Source: Euglena gracilis (Eukaryota; Euglenida; Euglenophyceae; Euglenales). From it: a stretch of 64,000 bases of DNA. The notes below the pieces were generated by a model. It saw only the letters and a list, made by a program, of their open reading frames with translations. It made no database searches and was not told the DNA's origin. The translations under genes were made by a program, and so were the position numbers. Shown in pieces: positions 13,186 to 24,285 of this stretch. The stretch spans positions 41,504,011 through 41,568,010 of the forward strand of contig CP154957.1 in NCBI GenBank assembly GCA_039621445.1. The letters are read 5' to 3'. Numbering within the stretch: position 1 is the stretch's first letter; every line of letters starts with the position of its first letter.

Positions 13186-13804
13186 TTCTGAATCAGTGTT
13201 GCTGGGGAACTCCTTGGGGCCTCCTTCCGACCGAAGAGTGTTTGCTTGTGGGGGAAGTGTGTTGTCAGTCAGTATGTTGCTCGTGTGTTGTCGGTCTGCC
13301 GTTTCGCCCCAAGCTGGCAGATGCGGCATCGTCAGGGGAGATGACCCTGCCAACCCTGGTCCCCGACCGCTCCTGTTTGTGTGGTGCAGACCGTTTAAAC
13401 CCAGCTCTGCTTCACCCTCCGGGGGGTTGGGGAGGGGGCTGGAAAAAACTAGCCCAAAAACAAGGCAGTGCGATATTTGGTGAAATCCTTAAACCATGCA
13501 TTGCTCAAAAAAAAACTGGACCAGGTGTTCTAGTAACAAAATGAATTTATCCTTTCTGATATTTGATACAGACCAGAGGGGAGAGTGGCGGCAGTGGGGG
13601 GGACCGGAGCAAAGTGCCGAAATTTTTTACAGGCTTATAGATGGGGGCCGAAATAAACATCAATTTTTCAGGTGCCCAGAAGACCAAATTTTTGGCACTT
13701 CGGCGCTTTTTTTGCCCTTCGGCGCTTCGCATTATGTTTACATTGGTACTAACTTGCATTTGCCATGTTTTTCTGCACTCCAAAAAAAATCCGAAAAGCT
13801 TTGA

Positions 13805-14072
13805 AATTTCGGCAGCCTCCAACTAAAGGGAGTCAAATTAGGGGGTCAATGTTTTTTTGGGTTGTTGATGGAATAGGGTTAGGGTTAAGAGTTAGGGTTA
13901 GGGTTAGGCCTAACTTATGGATTAGGGTTAGGTGCGCAAGTTGGGCCTGAAGTTAGGCCGAACTTGCACACCTAACCCTGTTCCTTCAATAACGCAAAAA
14001 ATTTTGCCGCCCCCTGATCCAACTAAAGGGACCCCCCCAGGGGGGGTCCCTTCAGTTGGAGGCTGCCGAAAT
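13805..14072. mobile_element. small inverted-repeat element carrying TTAGGG-like repeats
   Basis: Terminal inverted repeats of about 27 bp, starting AATTTCGGCAGCCTCCAACT on the left with the complement on the right, enclose 268 bp. Inside, 13873-13935 holds at least six TTAGGG-type hexamers in mixed spacing, followed by the opposite orientation (CCTAACCCTG) near 13971. A C8-G7 palindrome precedes the right end. No clear target duplication. Confidence 0.7.
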
Positions 14073-14651
14073 TCCATCATTTTTTGTGCCTGAAATTGTG
14101 GTTTCGGTAAATTAAAGAAAATTTCACCATCACCAGCACTTTGCGCCGTCAGGAGGCCTTATTTTGGGGAGGATCTCCTTTTTGGTTTTTTGATTGATTT
14201 GACCAGCCTAGGTGGGTCTTATTTTGGGTGGGGTCTTATTTGGGGGGGAGAAAATACTGTTCGATGGGGTTTTAAGGGGTTAATTTTAGGGCGTCGGAGA
14301 TTTCCTTTGGTTCCTCGCCATTTTTACAAAATGTCAGAAAATCAATATTTGACCTTCCTAAAAGAAGAAAAAAAATATCCAAAAATGGCAGTTTCTTCAC
14401 TGAAAGCTCAAAATAGTTTAAGGGGGAAGATCGGGGGTTAGGTGCATTTGGTTTGACCGACATTCTTAAGATAATATATCATTCTTGAGCTAGTTCGGAA
14501 AATTAATTTTCTGGCCAAAAATCGCCTCGGAAAAAAGCGGAGGCCAAAAAAGGGGGTTGAAAAGCAACCATATCCAACTTGGCCACACCCCCATGTACAA
14601 ATTAAAATTGTTAACAATTCACAGAATTCCCCACATGAGAAATCGGTATGC

Positions 14652-14712
14652 ACTCACGGGTGCACCATAGTGCACCCGTGGTAGATCACGGGTGTGTCAT
14701 AGCGCACCCATG
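14652..14712. repeat. double hairpin of CACGGGTGCAC words
   Basis: Four alternating copies of CACGGGTG / CACCCGTG-type words form two short inverted repeats in 60 bp. Function unknown. Confidence 0.7.
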
Positions 14713-14926
14713 AACGGAAAATGTCAGAAAAACTGCCATGAAATTCATCAACCTGGGTATGCCGTTTGAGGAATGAAAACAGTTTGTGATCAACGTGGCT
14801 CCGGAAAAATTTTTCATATTTTCTAGCGACGAGACTAGGGCTTCAAAAAAAATCCTCAAAATATTCAGGCACCAAGTTGCCAGCGAAGTCCAAAGAAGTG
14901 CACCCTCCCCCAAAGCCAAACCCTCC

Positions 14927-15262
14927 CCCCAAATAATACCCCCCCCCCTCGGGGTCCGACTTCGGCCGCCGAAATAATACCCCGGGCCGAAGGCCCGGAT
15001 TTTTGACCTGAAAATGTTGGTAAAAATCACACTCTCTTACAACAAATTACGAAAAAAAATTGATTTTTCTGGATCATCTGGCCTCCAAAAAATGCTAAAT
15101 TTCATGAGAAAGTACAAAAAATGCCCCCAAAGGGGGGTTTTGGCTCTATTTTTGCTCCTACGGAACTTCGAAAAATTTCGAAAATTTTTGGGAAATAATA
15201 CCCCCCGCGGGCCGGGACTTCGGGCGAAAAAATAATACCCCGGGGGGGTATTATTTGGGGGG
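14927..15262. mobile_element. candidate MITE with CCAAATAATACCCC ends
   Basis: Inverted ends CCAAATAATACCCCC and GGGGGTATTATTTGG lie about 335 bp apart. Two internal AATAATACCCC blocks are each joined to a GGGCC hairpin. No target duplication could be assigned because both flanks are C or G runs. Confidence 0.6.
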
Positions 15263-15465
15263 GGGGGGGGCGTTAGTTTACATTGAACTTTTTTCGGGTG
15301 GTGCCCAAATAACTGTCTGAAACTTCGGTCCGATAATGTGTGCACCCTGTCCACTTAAATTGGGGGGGGGGGGGTACCTCCCCTCGATAGCTGGTGGTGT
15401 GTGCCTTGGATGGGCGGGAAATAATATGGGGCTGTCACTTGCATCTCCATCGAAAAAAAGTGCTT

Positions 15466-15776
15466 TTAATGTCCATCGTCGTCAGTGTAGGTGGGGCTTT
15501 GGTTTTGACATGTCGCTTCGCGCGGCTCTGTATATTTGTGGAGGCCATCAATTTCAAAGCATTCTCTGCTGCAATCTGCACCTCTGAAAACTGCGGATGG
15601 TATAACTTCTGGACAATATAACCCAATTTCAATACAACTGCCACCTGCAGCTTTGGGACTCACTCTGATGAACATTGGGACGCCAAAATCCAGCTCCAAT
15701 TCAACCTGAAATTCACCTTTTTTTTAATGAGTAGGAACAGAAAAAGAAAACATATAATTTCTGTTGTTTGCAAGAC
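15466..15776. other. non-coding, no further RFC exon found
   Basis: Sequence directly downstream (on the minus strand) of the last recognisable RFC exon. Frames here do not resemble the sensor and arginine-finger regions that should follow, so the next exon is further left or lost. Confidence 0.4.
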
Positions 15777-18700
15777 CTCTGTCATCACTTGCATTGAGCT
15801 CTTTCACACGGGACTTGAAATACTCTGGGCCAAACAACTCCTTACAAACAGCTAGGATGGTGGTTGTTTTCCCAGTGCCTGCAGAGATGAGGAGGTAATT
15901 GTGCAACCACGATCACGTCAAATGCACAGTGAACGTGATTCCTCGTAAAAGGCAAACAAACATGAGAGCATCCAGAAGCAAATACAGCCTCAGACAAAAC
16001 TTCTCAGACACCAGAGTGGGCATAATTCATTCACATGGCAAAATCACATGGCTCATATATTGAGGCTTTGTTGCTCACTCTCAAAAGCCAAACAACATCC
16101 AAATTTTCATTATTCTTTTTTTTTAGCAATTCTTTAGAGATGCTTCTTGCTGTCCACTTGTGGTCGCCGTGGATTCTTAAATGGGGGGGAATTGTATCTG
16201 AACAGTATTTTTGGAGGAAATGTAATTGGGCGAAGGACCTTGTTCTGGGGGGGGGGGGGGTTGGCTCCTTAGCCCCCAATTTTGATTGAAAGGAACACAA
16301 AAATACCAGAAATCTTTTGAAGGGCAATGCCTCTGTTCAAAAGACAGATTTTCCCTGTTCCCCAACCTGTGTCCCAACCAAACATACACAGCCAAACGGC
16401 TCAGGCGTCCTGGGTTGTGGGGGAGGAGTGAGTGACTGGTTTTAAAAAGGTGCCCGTCTGCTTTTTTTTTAAACAAAAGAACAATGACCCCCGGGGTTGG
16501 TGGGCAATACGGCACTGTCCCAAACCACCTCTTTGCCCTCTTTGGTCTCAGAGTGTCCCTGGCAAGTTTGGCAAATTGGAAGAAAAAAAACTTTGCCATT
16601 AGGATTTGTGAGTTGAACAAAAACCCAATGCAACGCTGGTGCTGATCAGATGATTCCTCTTGCCGGAGGTGACCGCCTCCAGGTGAGCTAAGGAAATCTT
16701 ATTGGCTTAACAGAAGCGCTTGAGCTTGTGCTGCAAACAACACAGATAATAACTGTTAACCTGCAGTGTTTTGAGGGACATGTATTTATTTCCTTGGTCA
16801 TAGAAAAGACAGAAGGAGGGGGAGGACGACTGGGTGCAAAAGGCACCAATCACCCCCCGTTGGCCCTCCAATGCTTGGCATCAATGCGGTGCTTGTTCAC
16901 AATCCAGAAAAATTGAGAGAAAAATTATGGGACACCACCTCAATTGTCGCATATTTTCCCCCTGTAATTCTTGTCCCAGTGTTGCTTCCCTGGGCCCCTG
17001 GGAGACACTCTCAGGGTTAGTCAGATTTCGCACACACAAAGAAGGGGTTATGAAATATTGTCAGATTTTGGGATTTACTTTGCACACAGAAGACTTTTTG
17101 ACCATTTTTGAGGTTTTGAGCTGCTTTTTTGCCAAAGTTTTTCATTGCAAGCAGCAAAAATAACCATTTTCCCTGAAGTTTTTAATTATTGCGCATTTTT
17201 TTTCAAATGCCAAAAAAATTCCCGAAATTGGTTTTGGTGTTTGCTTTTCCCTCCAGCAGAAAGTACACATTCCGGGGGCGTTCCTGAAGGAATTTACACC
17301 ACATGCAAGTTGCATTTTTTTGTGTTTTTTGTGGGTTTTTTTTGTGTTGTGTTTGTTGAGAGTTGTTCCCCCCTGCAATTTAAGCCAGCTGCACAAGTGC
17401 ATCAATCATTTACCGGGAGCCAAATCTCAGGGAGTCTCTCATGGTGGGGGAAGGAAGGGGGGATCTGTCATAGGGGGGTCTCATTGGGGGGGTTCAAAAA
17501 GTGACATCGACCCTTTGACCAAAAAATGGTGTTGTTGTTTCTGCCATGAATTCAGCAAAGCTAATACCAGCATTGTAGGGGATGCATTAGGCACCCGAAA
17601 ATATGCAACACAAAGAAAAAATGAAAATGCAGAATTCCTTTCAATTCCAAATTGAAAAACAATGAAAAATGGTACCACCAAAAAATGTGAAGAAAATTAG
17701 AATAGTGGCAGGGTTGATTGCCCAGTTGCATAAATGCACTATACTTTATTATGTGCAACTTATAATGCAAGTTTAATTCTGAAAAAAAAATGTTTTCTGG
17801 GGATTCTGGTCGAAGAGCATGATTTTCTCAAACAAAATATTCAACAGAATTCGAAAAACTGGGAGGCAAAATGTGCATAAAAAAAACAAAAAAAAAAAAA
17901 ATCAACACAAAAAAAAAAAAAATACAAAAAGAATAAGATTTAATAAAGAATGCAAAGAAAAAATTTAAGATAAAAAATTACAAAAAATGAAAAAAAGGGG
18001 AATGGACAGGGGAAGGTACCTCAAAAAAAAAACAAATTGGAAAAGCTCTCGTACATGTTTCCATCACACCAGTTTTGTTTCGGAACCCCCATGGTTTTCA
18101 GATTATGTTGTTGTGGCAGAATCATCAGAAAATATCACAAGTTCAGAATGAGGATGGGAAATTTGCCATCATGTTTTTTTAACTTTGTCAGTTTTGTTAC
18201 ATTTTGTTTGTGAACTTTCAAAACCCAACAGTCAAATTTCCCTGCATTTACACAAAAATTCGCCCTTCCCAAATTTTTGATTTCAATCAGCCTTTTATCA
18301 AAGCAAAAATGATTGCCTGCTTGGGAGGTGCTGTTACCAACCTTCAATAAAAAAAACATTGATTGGAAATTTTTCTTCCTCGTTTCTTTCTCTGCTTTTT
18401 CACATGTTGTCTCACATCGGACACCAGTTTTGTTTCTTTTGTTGGAACCCCCAGGGGTTTTCAGATTATGGTTGTTGTTTTTTGCCGCCTGGTTTTCTTG
18501 TTCAGAATCATCAGAATTTTATATATCAGAAAAGGTGTGGGGGACACCGGTTCTGTCATGAACATGAAGTCTGGTCACAACAGAACTGGAAATGCCACTT
18601 CAAACAGGGGGTGGGGGACGCCGGTTCTGTCGTGACCAGACTTCAGGTTCACAACAGAACCGGTGTCCCCCACCCCCTGTTTGAAGTGGCATTTCAGGGC

Positions 18701-21067
18701 CGTCAGGTTCCCGAAGAAGCCAGTTACCAAACTTTGGTCAAAGCACACCCCTGAGACCAATTTCCGACTGCAAATTTACCCTACTTTGGAATTCGCCAAC
18801 TTACGACAACCGCAAGCGCATCTCCTGTATTGCCAATCGCTTAGGTGCAAACCCACCCCTCAATCAAAAGCTCCTTTCATCAGATGACCAATGATGACCA
18901 CCAAATTGAGCCACACTACATGGTGCTCTTATTTCCTGTAACAAACAAAGCCTAATTTCATGATGTTGTTACTCCCTGGAACTCCAGATTGTCGATTTGA
19001 AGAGAAAAATCGTTTTCTGTATGGTTCATAGTGCTTCACACACCAAACAGGACCGAAAATTAAAACAAATTTCGTGTGGTTTTGGCGAATCTGACGATCG
19101 CAAGCGGACCCCTGGCTGTGTGCATCGTTCAGATACCGGTTCTCCCCTCAATCAAAAGCTCTTTCAAACAGACAACCAGCAGTGGCCATGAAATCCTTCC
19201 ACACCACGGTGATCTTATTTCCAAACAACACCAATTTTTACCAAAATTGGATACTCAACCCAGTTCTCCCCAAATGGTAAATTTCATTGTATACATGATA
19301 AAGAAGGACTTCAACGACCGATCTCGGCCATTTTTAAGGAATTTTTAATAAAAATTCATTGATGAAAGGACCGGTATTCCTAATGCCAGGTTCTGGACGA
19401 AACCGGCGTCCCTAGCCCCTTTCTCACAGCGTCCAGCGTCCAGAGCCAGCGTCCCCAGCGTCCCAGGGGGGTAATGCTGGTTCTGTTGTGAACCTGGCGA
19501 CCAAAACGACGGTTTAGAAAACAGAACGCACACGGGGAAGCACGCCGTCGGCCAACCATCGGTCAGCCGTGTGACTCACAGGCAGGGAATTTCTTAAGGA
19601 CCCCCCCCGGGGGGGGGGGGGGGGTCCAGCCTCCGGCTGGCAAAAGGGCTGCTGGCTGGAAATGAGCTGCTGGCTGGACCTCCCGGGGGTGGGGGGGTGG
19701 GGGGTCCGGGGCTGGAGGGGGCTGGGCTGGGCTGGGTCGATGAAAAACAAATTTTTCTAACACATTTTCGCCATTTACGACATTTTGATGGGTGGAGCTA
19801 GATCAAGGCTGGAGGGTTGTGATGGAGGAGGCTGTGATGAGGGGGAAAAATGCATGGATAGGTGAGCTGGGCAGCCCAGTTGGCTGGCCAGCCTGCGGCC
19901 GGCTGGCCCGGCCTTCGGCTGGCTGGCCCGGCCCCCGGCCGGGCTGGACCCGACTTTATTTCACTCGACTCCCGGGGGGGGGGGGACTCCCAGCCTGAAT
20001 TTGGGCTGCTGGCTGGATTTGAGCTGCTGGCTGGCTGGACCCCCCCCCGGGGGTAGGGTGCCCTCCGGCTTAAGAAATTCCCTGCACGCAGGAAAATGAT
20101 CCAAGCCACATTCTTGCAATGCAGAAGCAATGTCTCCGTGAATGACCCCAAATTGCAAAACAAACCCAGGCTCAGGCAAGGGGCCGCGTCGGCCCCTTGC
20201 CTGAGCCTGGGTTTGTTTTGCAATATGGAAGGTGTCAGAGAAGGGAAAGAACCTATTCTCACAGGACTGGCCTCCATTTCGCACAGCGTGTTGCAGCAGA
20301 GCTGGCTGGGGCACTGCTGTGTGGGGCGGGGCCGTGCTAGTGTGCACACACCATCACCACAACCCATGGGCTGGCAGAGGCGTTGGGACTGGGGAAGGGA
20401 ATGCTCCACAAAATTTTCAAATGTCCCACTATTTAATTCCCCGACTGTGCAACCAAAATTAGGCATTTGCCAACCAAATTTGGGCACTGTCCCTCAAATT
20501 AGGCATTTGCCCCTCAAAACTAAAAATAGGAATTTGCTCCTCAAAATTAAGCATTGGCAAACTAAATTAGGAATTTGCCTCTCAAAAATCAGAACTGGCA
20601 CACCAAATTAGGCATTTGCAACTCAAAATAAGCTGGACAATATGACCTGGCTTCCGTCACACCACTGGCCAGCCGTCGGCCAGCCGTGTGCTCCCCCACA
20701 ATTGAATTTGGTGCCAAAATTTTAAAACAAAACTTGGGTTTATTTGACCAGGTATGAAGAAATGGTTAGGCAATGATGATGCCTTTAGATACAAACCTGG
20801 TGGACCATGGAATAGCATATGAGTCAAATTAGCTGGACTTTCCATTGCCTTGTGCAAATGGGCAATAATCTCATCTTGGTGCACAACGTCACTGATCTTT
20901 TGTGGTCGACGTCACACAATTGCTGCAGCATCCATTTTCCAAAACGGTGGTATGAAGTGGTATAAATACTTGTCGGGGGAGAATGAGAGGGGTGATGCCC
21001 CATTTTGACAAGAATTCTTGAGTGGATTGCAATTGTGTGGCTTGTATTTTTCCACCCAAGGGATGCC
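15777..21067 (-). CDS. replication factor C small subunit (RFC4-like), N-terminal exons
   Basis: Clamp-loader ATPase subunit that opens PCNA at primer ends in the nucleus. Three exons read on the minus strand: 21067 to about 21036 ([10 protein letters not shown], the RFC box 'VEKYRP'), about 20905-20797 ([12 protein letters not shown] ... MLFHGPPG) and 15878-15777 ([10 protein letters not shown] ... ELNASDDRG). The Walker A motif GPPGTGKT is rebuilt exactly across the second splice (G|GC phase, GT-AG, 4918-bp intron). The ELFGPE and LNASDDRG blocks fit the RFC4/yeast Rfc2 type. The first coding exon with the start, and everything after LNASDDRG (Walker B, sensors), were not found. The large intron holds copies of several repeat families. 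Partial gene; a pseudogene cannot be excluded. Confidence 0.8.
16330..18535. other. RFC intron sequence, nothing recognised
   Basis: A- and T-rich stretches (17880-18000 is almost pure A) and scattered G runs. No transposon ends or coding segments were recognised. Confidence 0.4.
18540..19500 (+). mobile_element. foldback family C, divergent copy (about 960 bp)
   Basis: It starts with a long hairpin (arms about 18590-18630 and 18652-18692, containing GCCACTTCAAACAGGGGGTG and its complement) around GGTTCTGT words. The body is shared with the 31363, 40535 and 44270 copies: CATCAGATGACC, AATCTGACGATCGCAAGCG, CCCCTCAATCAAAAGCTC. It is strongly diverged, so this is an older copy. Ends are approximate. 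Confidence 0.65.
19583..20084. mobile_element. non-autonomous hAT-like element, 502 bp
   Basis: Inverted ends CAGGGAATTTCTTAAG (left) and CTTAAGAAATTCCCTG (right). The 8-bp flanks CTCACAGG and CACGCAGG match at 6 of 8. The interior is GGCTGGCTGG-rich with C-run/G-run palindromes, like the element at 2386. It sits in the RFC intron. Confidence 0.75.
20152..20224. repeat. perfect 35-bp hairpin, 3-nt loop
   Basis: Arms 20152-20186 and 20190-20224 are exact inverted copies around CGT, containing CAAACCCAGGCTCAGGCAAG. No mismatch in 35 bp. It lies inside the RFC intron, 68 bp from a hAT element. Confidence 0.95.
20455..20632. repeat. degenerate tandem repeat, CAAATTAGGCATTTGCC unit
   Basis: About seven imperfect 22-26 bp units containing AAATTAGGCATTTGC. 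A related CAAATTAGGAATCACC array lies at 35870-35990. Confidence 0.8.
20906..21040 (-). other. intron without GT-AG ends in the RFC gene
   Basis: The RFC box ends ...KYKP and the next conserved residues PQKISDVV resume 135 nt later in the same frame. No GT-AG pair fits without deleting the RFC box. The junction lies in a direct repeat CCACA present at both sides. Just inside are inverted words ACACAATTGC and GCAATTGTGT that could bring the ends together. The insert contains an in-frame TGA, so it must be removed for the gene to work. Confidence 0.6.
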
Positions 21068-21239
21068 CTGAAGATGAGGAAAAAGACAATTACTTGGGTC
21101 CGTCAGTTTTGATTCGCAACTTGTTGCCTCCTTCCCTCCCCCTGCTATCACAATCCCTCCTCAACTTGTTCAAAAAATGCTCCAAAATGACATATCATTC
21201 CATCTAATTGTTGCAAATTTTGGTGTTTTGCATGTTTTA

Positions 21240-21896
21240 AGGCAAATTTTTCCATTTTTGTGATTTTTGCACTTTTTCCCTCACATTTTGCACATTTTTG
21301 CACATTTTTTTGCGGTTTTTTTGAGTCCCCCCCCCCCAGGCATCGTCGACCACTTTTTGGACATTTTGGCTAGTTTTGGCTGCAAAAGACCCATGGTAAA
21401 TAATTTCAAAAGAGCCCGCCATTGAGCTTCTCCATTTTGAAACATATAGAAAATGAAAAAAAATGCAAATAGTGAAAAAAATTGGATGAACCAGGAAAAA
21501 ATGTGCTGGAAAAAAATCGAAAAAAAATGCGCAAAAAAATGGAAAACTTGAAGAAACGCGCAAAAAAAAATGCGCAAAAACGCGAAAAATGTGAACCGCA
21601 TTTCCCCCCTGTAATGACCTAGATTGCCAAAACATGACCCAACATGGCGTGGACAAAACTGGCCCCCCAAACAAGGCTGACGATGGCCAACAATTACGCA
21701 AAATGGACCCAAATTTGTGCAGAAAGGCCAAAATGCATTGTCCAAAAACGTGCGGAATGGGATAAATATCTGGCCAAAAACCAGTATTTGGCTCTCTAGG
21801 AACTTTTTGATCGTGGCATAGAATGGTGGGAAATGTTCCCAAATATTGCGAATAATGGCCCAAAAAATCTCCAAAGAGGCCAATCAGACCGCTTCC
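21240..21896. other. AT-rich, no feature
   Basis: Repeated GCACATTTTT / AAAAAATGCGC words. The two overlapping minus-strand frames of about 200 aa are Phe-rich by-products of this composition. Confidence 0.5.
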
Positions 21897-22234
21897 CTCG
21901 GCTGGTGAACTTCACCGTTTTGATGGTTGGGGGTGAAATTTTGATGGAGAAATTTTGCTCTTTCTCCTCTCAAAATGGTCATTTTGAGGTTCATGGCTCA
22001 TGGACTTTCATCGAAATTTCTGAAAACTTGCCAAAAATGCCATTGTTGGCCATTTTTGACCATTTTTGGCAAAAAAAATGCTCTTGTGGCGAACTTCACT
22101 GGTGAAATTCACCGTTGGGTTGGGCAGAGGGGTGGAGGGGGTTCAGGATCTTCTGGTGAAATTTCAAACGGTGAACTGCACCACAGGGGGGTAGTGGGGT
22201 TCAAAACTACCAAAATCTACTACTGCCTGATCTC
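21897..22234. mobile_element. foldback family A, partial copy
   Basis: Contains GGTGAACTTCACC palindromes, the shared interior (TTTTGATGGTTGGGGGTGAA ... CTCAAAATGGTCATTTTGAG) and the right terminal word CTGCCTGATCTC. The left end is lost. Full copies are at 37530 and 45275. Confidence 0.8.
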
Positions 22235-22239
22235 CCCCG

Positions 22240-22575
22240 GGTCCCCACCTGTCAGGAGGCCAATTTTGAGCGTGCGAGCCGCCAAAAAATGGATCCTTCG
22301 GCCCCTCAGGACTTGTTTGGGCCCTCCAAGGGGTCCTAGATCCTGCCCCATTCCAAAATGCTGATCAAAAAAACCAGGGGAGGTGCGGTATGACTGCACC
22401 TAATCACAAGAAACGGCAGCTTTTGGGGCGTCTTGCGGGTACCCACCTGCCAGGAGGCAAATTTTGTGTGCAAGAGTCACCCAAAAATTGATTCTTGGGA
22501 CCCCGAGGACTTGTTTGGGCCCCCAAGGGGTCCTCGATCCTCCCCTGTTCCGGAATATTCACCAAAATCAGGGGG
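22240..22575. repeat. direct duplication, about 135-bp unit
   Basis: Two diverged copies (about 22240-22380 and 22439-22575) share CCCACCTG(T/C)CAGGAGG, GGACTTGTTTGGGCCC and AAGGGGTCCT(A/C)GATCCT. Confidence 0.75.
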
Positions 22576-23640
22576 GGGGCTGAAAAATAGGGGCGGAGAA
22601 GCCCAAAAATGTGGAAAAAGTGACTCTGCCAACCTGCCTGCCATAACCTCCGACTGGACAATATGGGGGGTCAATATGGGGTACAAAGGGAAAAGTGCCA
22701 AAAAAAAACCCTCTGTTGGCCAGGGCCAAGGGACAGGCTGTTTTTACCAACCCTGGTGAGGAGGGGGGTCCGGAGTGCCTTGGGGTTCGGATTTCGGCTT
22801 GCGCCCAGGAACATTCCTTTGAAAATAGGCCATTTTTGGCTCCCAACGCCTTTGGCACCAGGGTCTGTACTAGGGCACTTTTGCTGTGTGCCCTAGCCCG
22901 CCGGGGGGGGGGGGGTTCGGATCGGGAGCGCCTTGGGGTGCCTGCCCAGGCAGGCACTCCCCCCCCCCCGGGGTGGGGTCGGCACCACCTCAAAAAACAG
23001 CCTGCCAAGGGGGGAATCCTTGGCCATTTGGAAGCAAAGGAGCCCTGAATGAGTCTTCCCATGAAATTGAAAAGGTTACAAAGACATGTTCGAATGACCT
23101 TTTGCAAAACAGTGTTTCTCAAACGGTTGTTTTGTGTGGGCTCTATTTATGCTGTTGATTTTATGCAAAAAGGAGTCCAACAGCGGTCAGTTCCCTTCAA
23201 AATTGCCTTCATTTCAATTTTTCCCTGATTATTCGATTACAGCCGACAGACACAATTGTTGGACCCAGCCGGACATTTTTGTTGGCCCCCGCTGGGCAGG
23301 AAATGGGATAACGGAGAACATCTCTACAGGGCCCCCGGGGACATGAATAGTTGACCCTCTGACCCATAAAATTTATGCCCTCATGGACAATTTTGTGGGG
23401 AAACCTGTCTAAAACAATCTGAACCAAGGAACTTAAAATTTCACAGCAGATGCTAAGATTCAAATGGAATTTGTGGGAATGTCTTTGAGAACCTGCACAC
23501 TGATTGTACAAGATGACTTCGCATCCCCCATGCAATGTACCAAACCAAACTTGTCCACCTAAAAATTCACGAAAAATGCTTTTTTCCAGAAGAAACTGTT
23601 GAATATCAAGATGGTGATCAGGGACGTACAATGGATACCC
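22576..23640. other. non-coding, no feature
   Basis: GC-rich blocks with a GCCTGCC...GGCAGGC hairpin near 22935-22955, then unique sequence. Nothing coding was recognised. Confidence 0.4.
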
Positions 23641-23649
23641 TGCCTCCCC

Positions 23650-23942
23650 CCCCCCCCGACTATTCCTGTCCCCGGGACCCTTTGCGGCCCAATGGGAACA
23701 GTCCAGGGGGGCCCCCTTGAGCTCTTCCCATACCCGAACCTTGGGCAGCCCAAAAGGGGTCATTTTGACAACTTTTTTGGATGTTTGCAAAAAATAGTCA
23801 ATTTTATGCACATTTGCCAAAAATTAATTTTTGAAAACGTCCCAAAAACGTCGATTTTTGAGCACTTTTTTTTGCGAAGTGCTTATAAAAAGTGCTATGA
23901 CAGTGAGCTATTCCAGTCCTCCCCATGGGAATAGCTCGGGTG
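23650..23942. mobile_element. repeat family F (GAGCTATTCCC ends), copy 1
   Basis: Left end CTATTCCTGTCCCCGGGACCC, right end CATGGGAATAGCTCGGG. The interior (GGATGTTTGCAAAAAATGG, AAAACGTCGATTTTTGAGCAC) is shared with 38520-38835. No protein. Confidence 0.7.
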
Positions 23943-24285
23943 GGGGGGGGACAGCTCGGGGGGTATGGTGATATGGTAATATACATGGAAATATATAAAA
24001 CATAGTAACATGACCCCCCTATATGGCACCCCCCATGGAGCGTTTTGACCCCCCTCAGGCGACAATTGGGGGGGGGGTGACAATTAGGGGGGGTTACTCA
24101 ATTTACCCTATTGTCCATAGGATGGGTACCCCAATATCAGGTTTTGAATAGTGCTGAGCTCTTAATAAGCGCTCACCCACCCCTGACACCCCCATATAAA
24201 CCGGCCCACCCCATGGAGCTCTGTTGACTGAAATGCAAAGGTTTTGTGCCCGAAACAGGGCGAGGGGGGGGGGGGGGCGCAAGGC

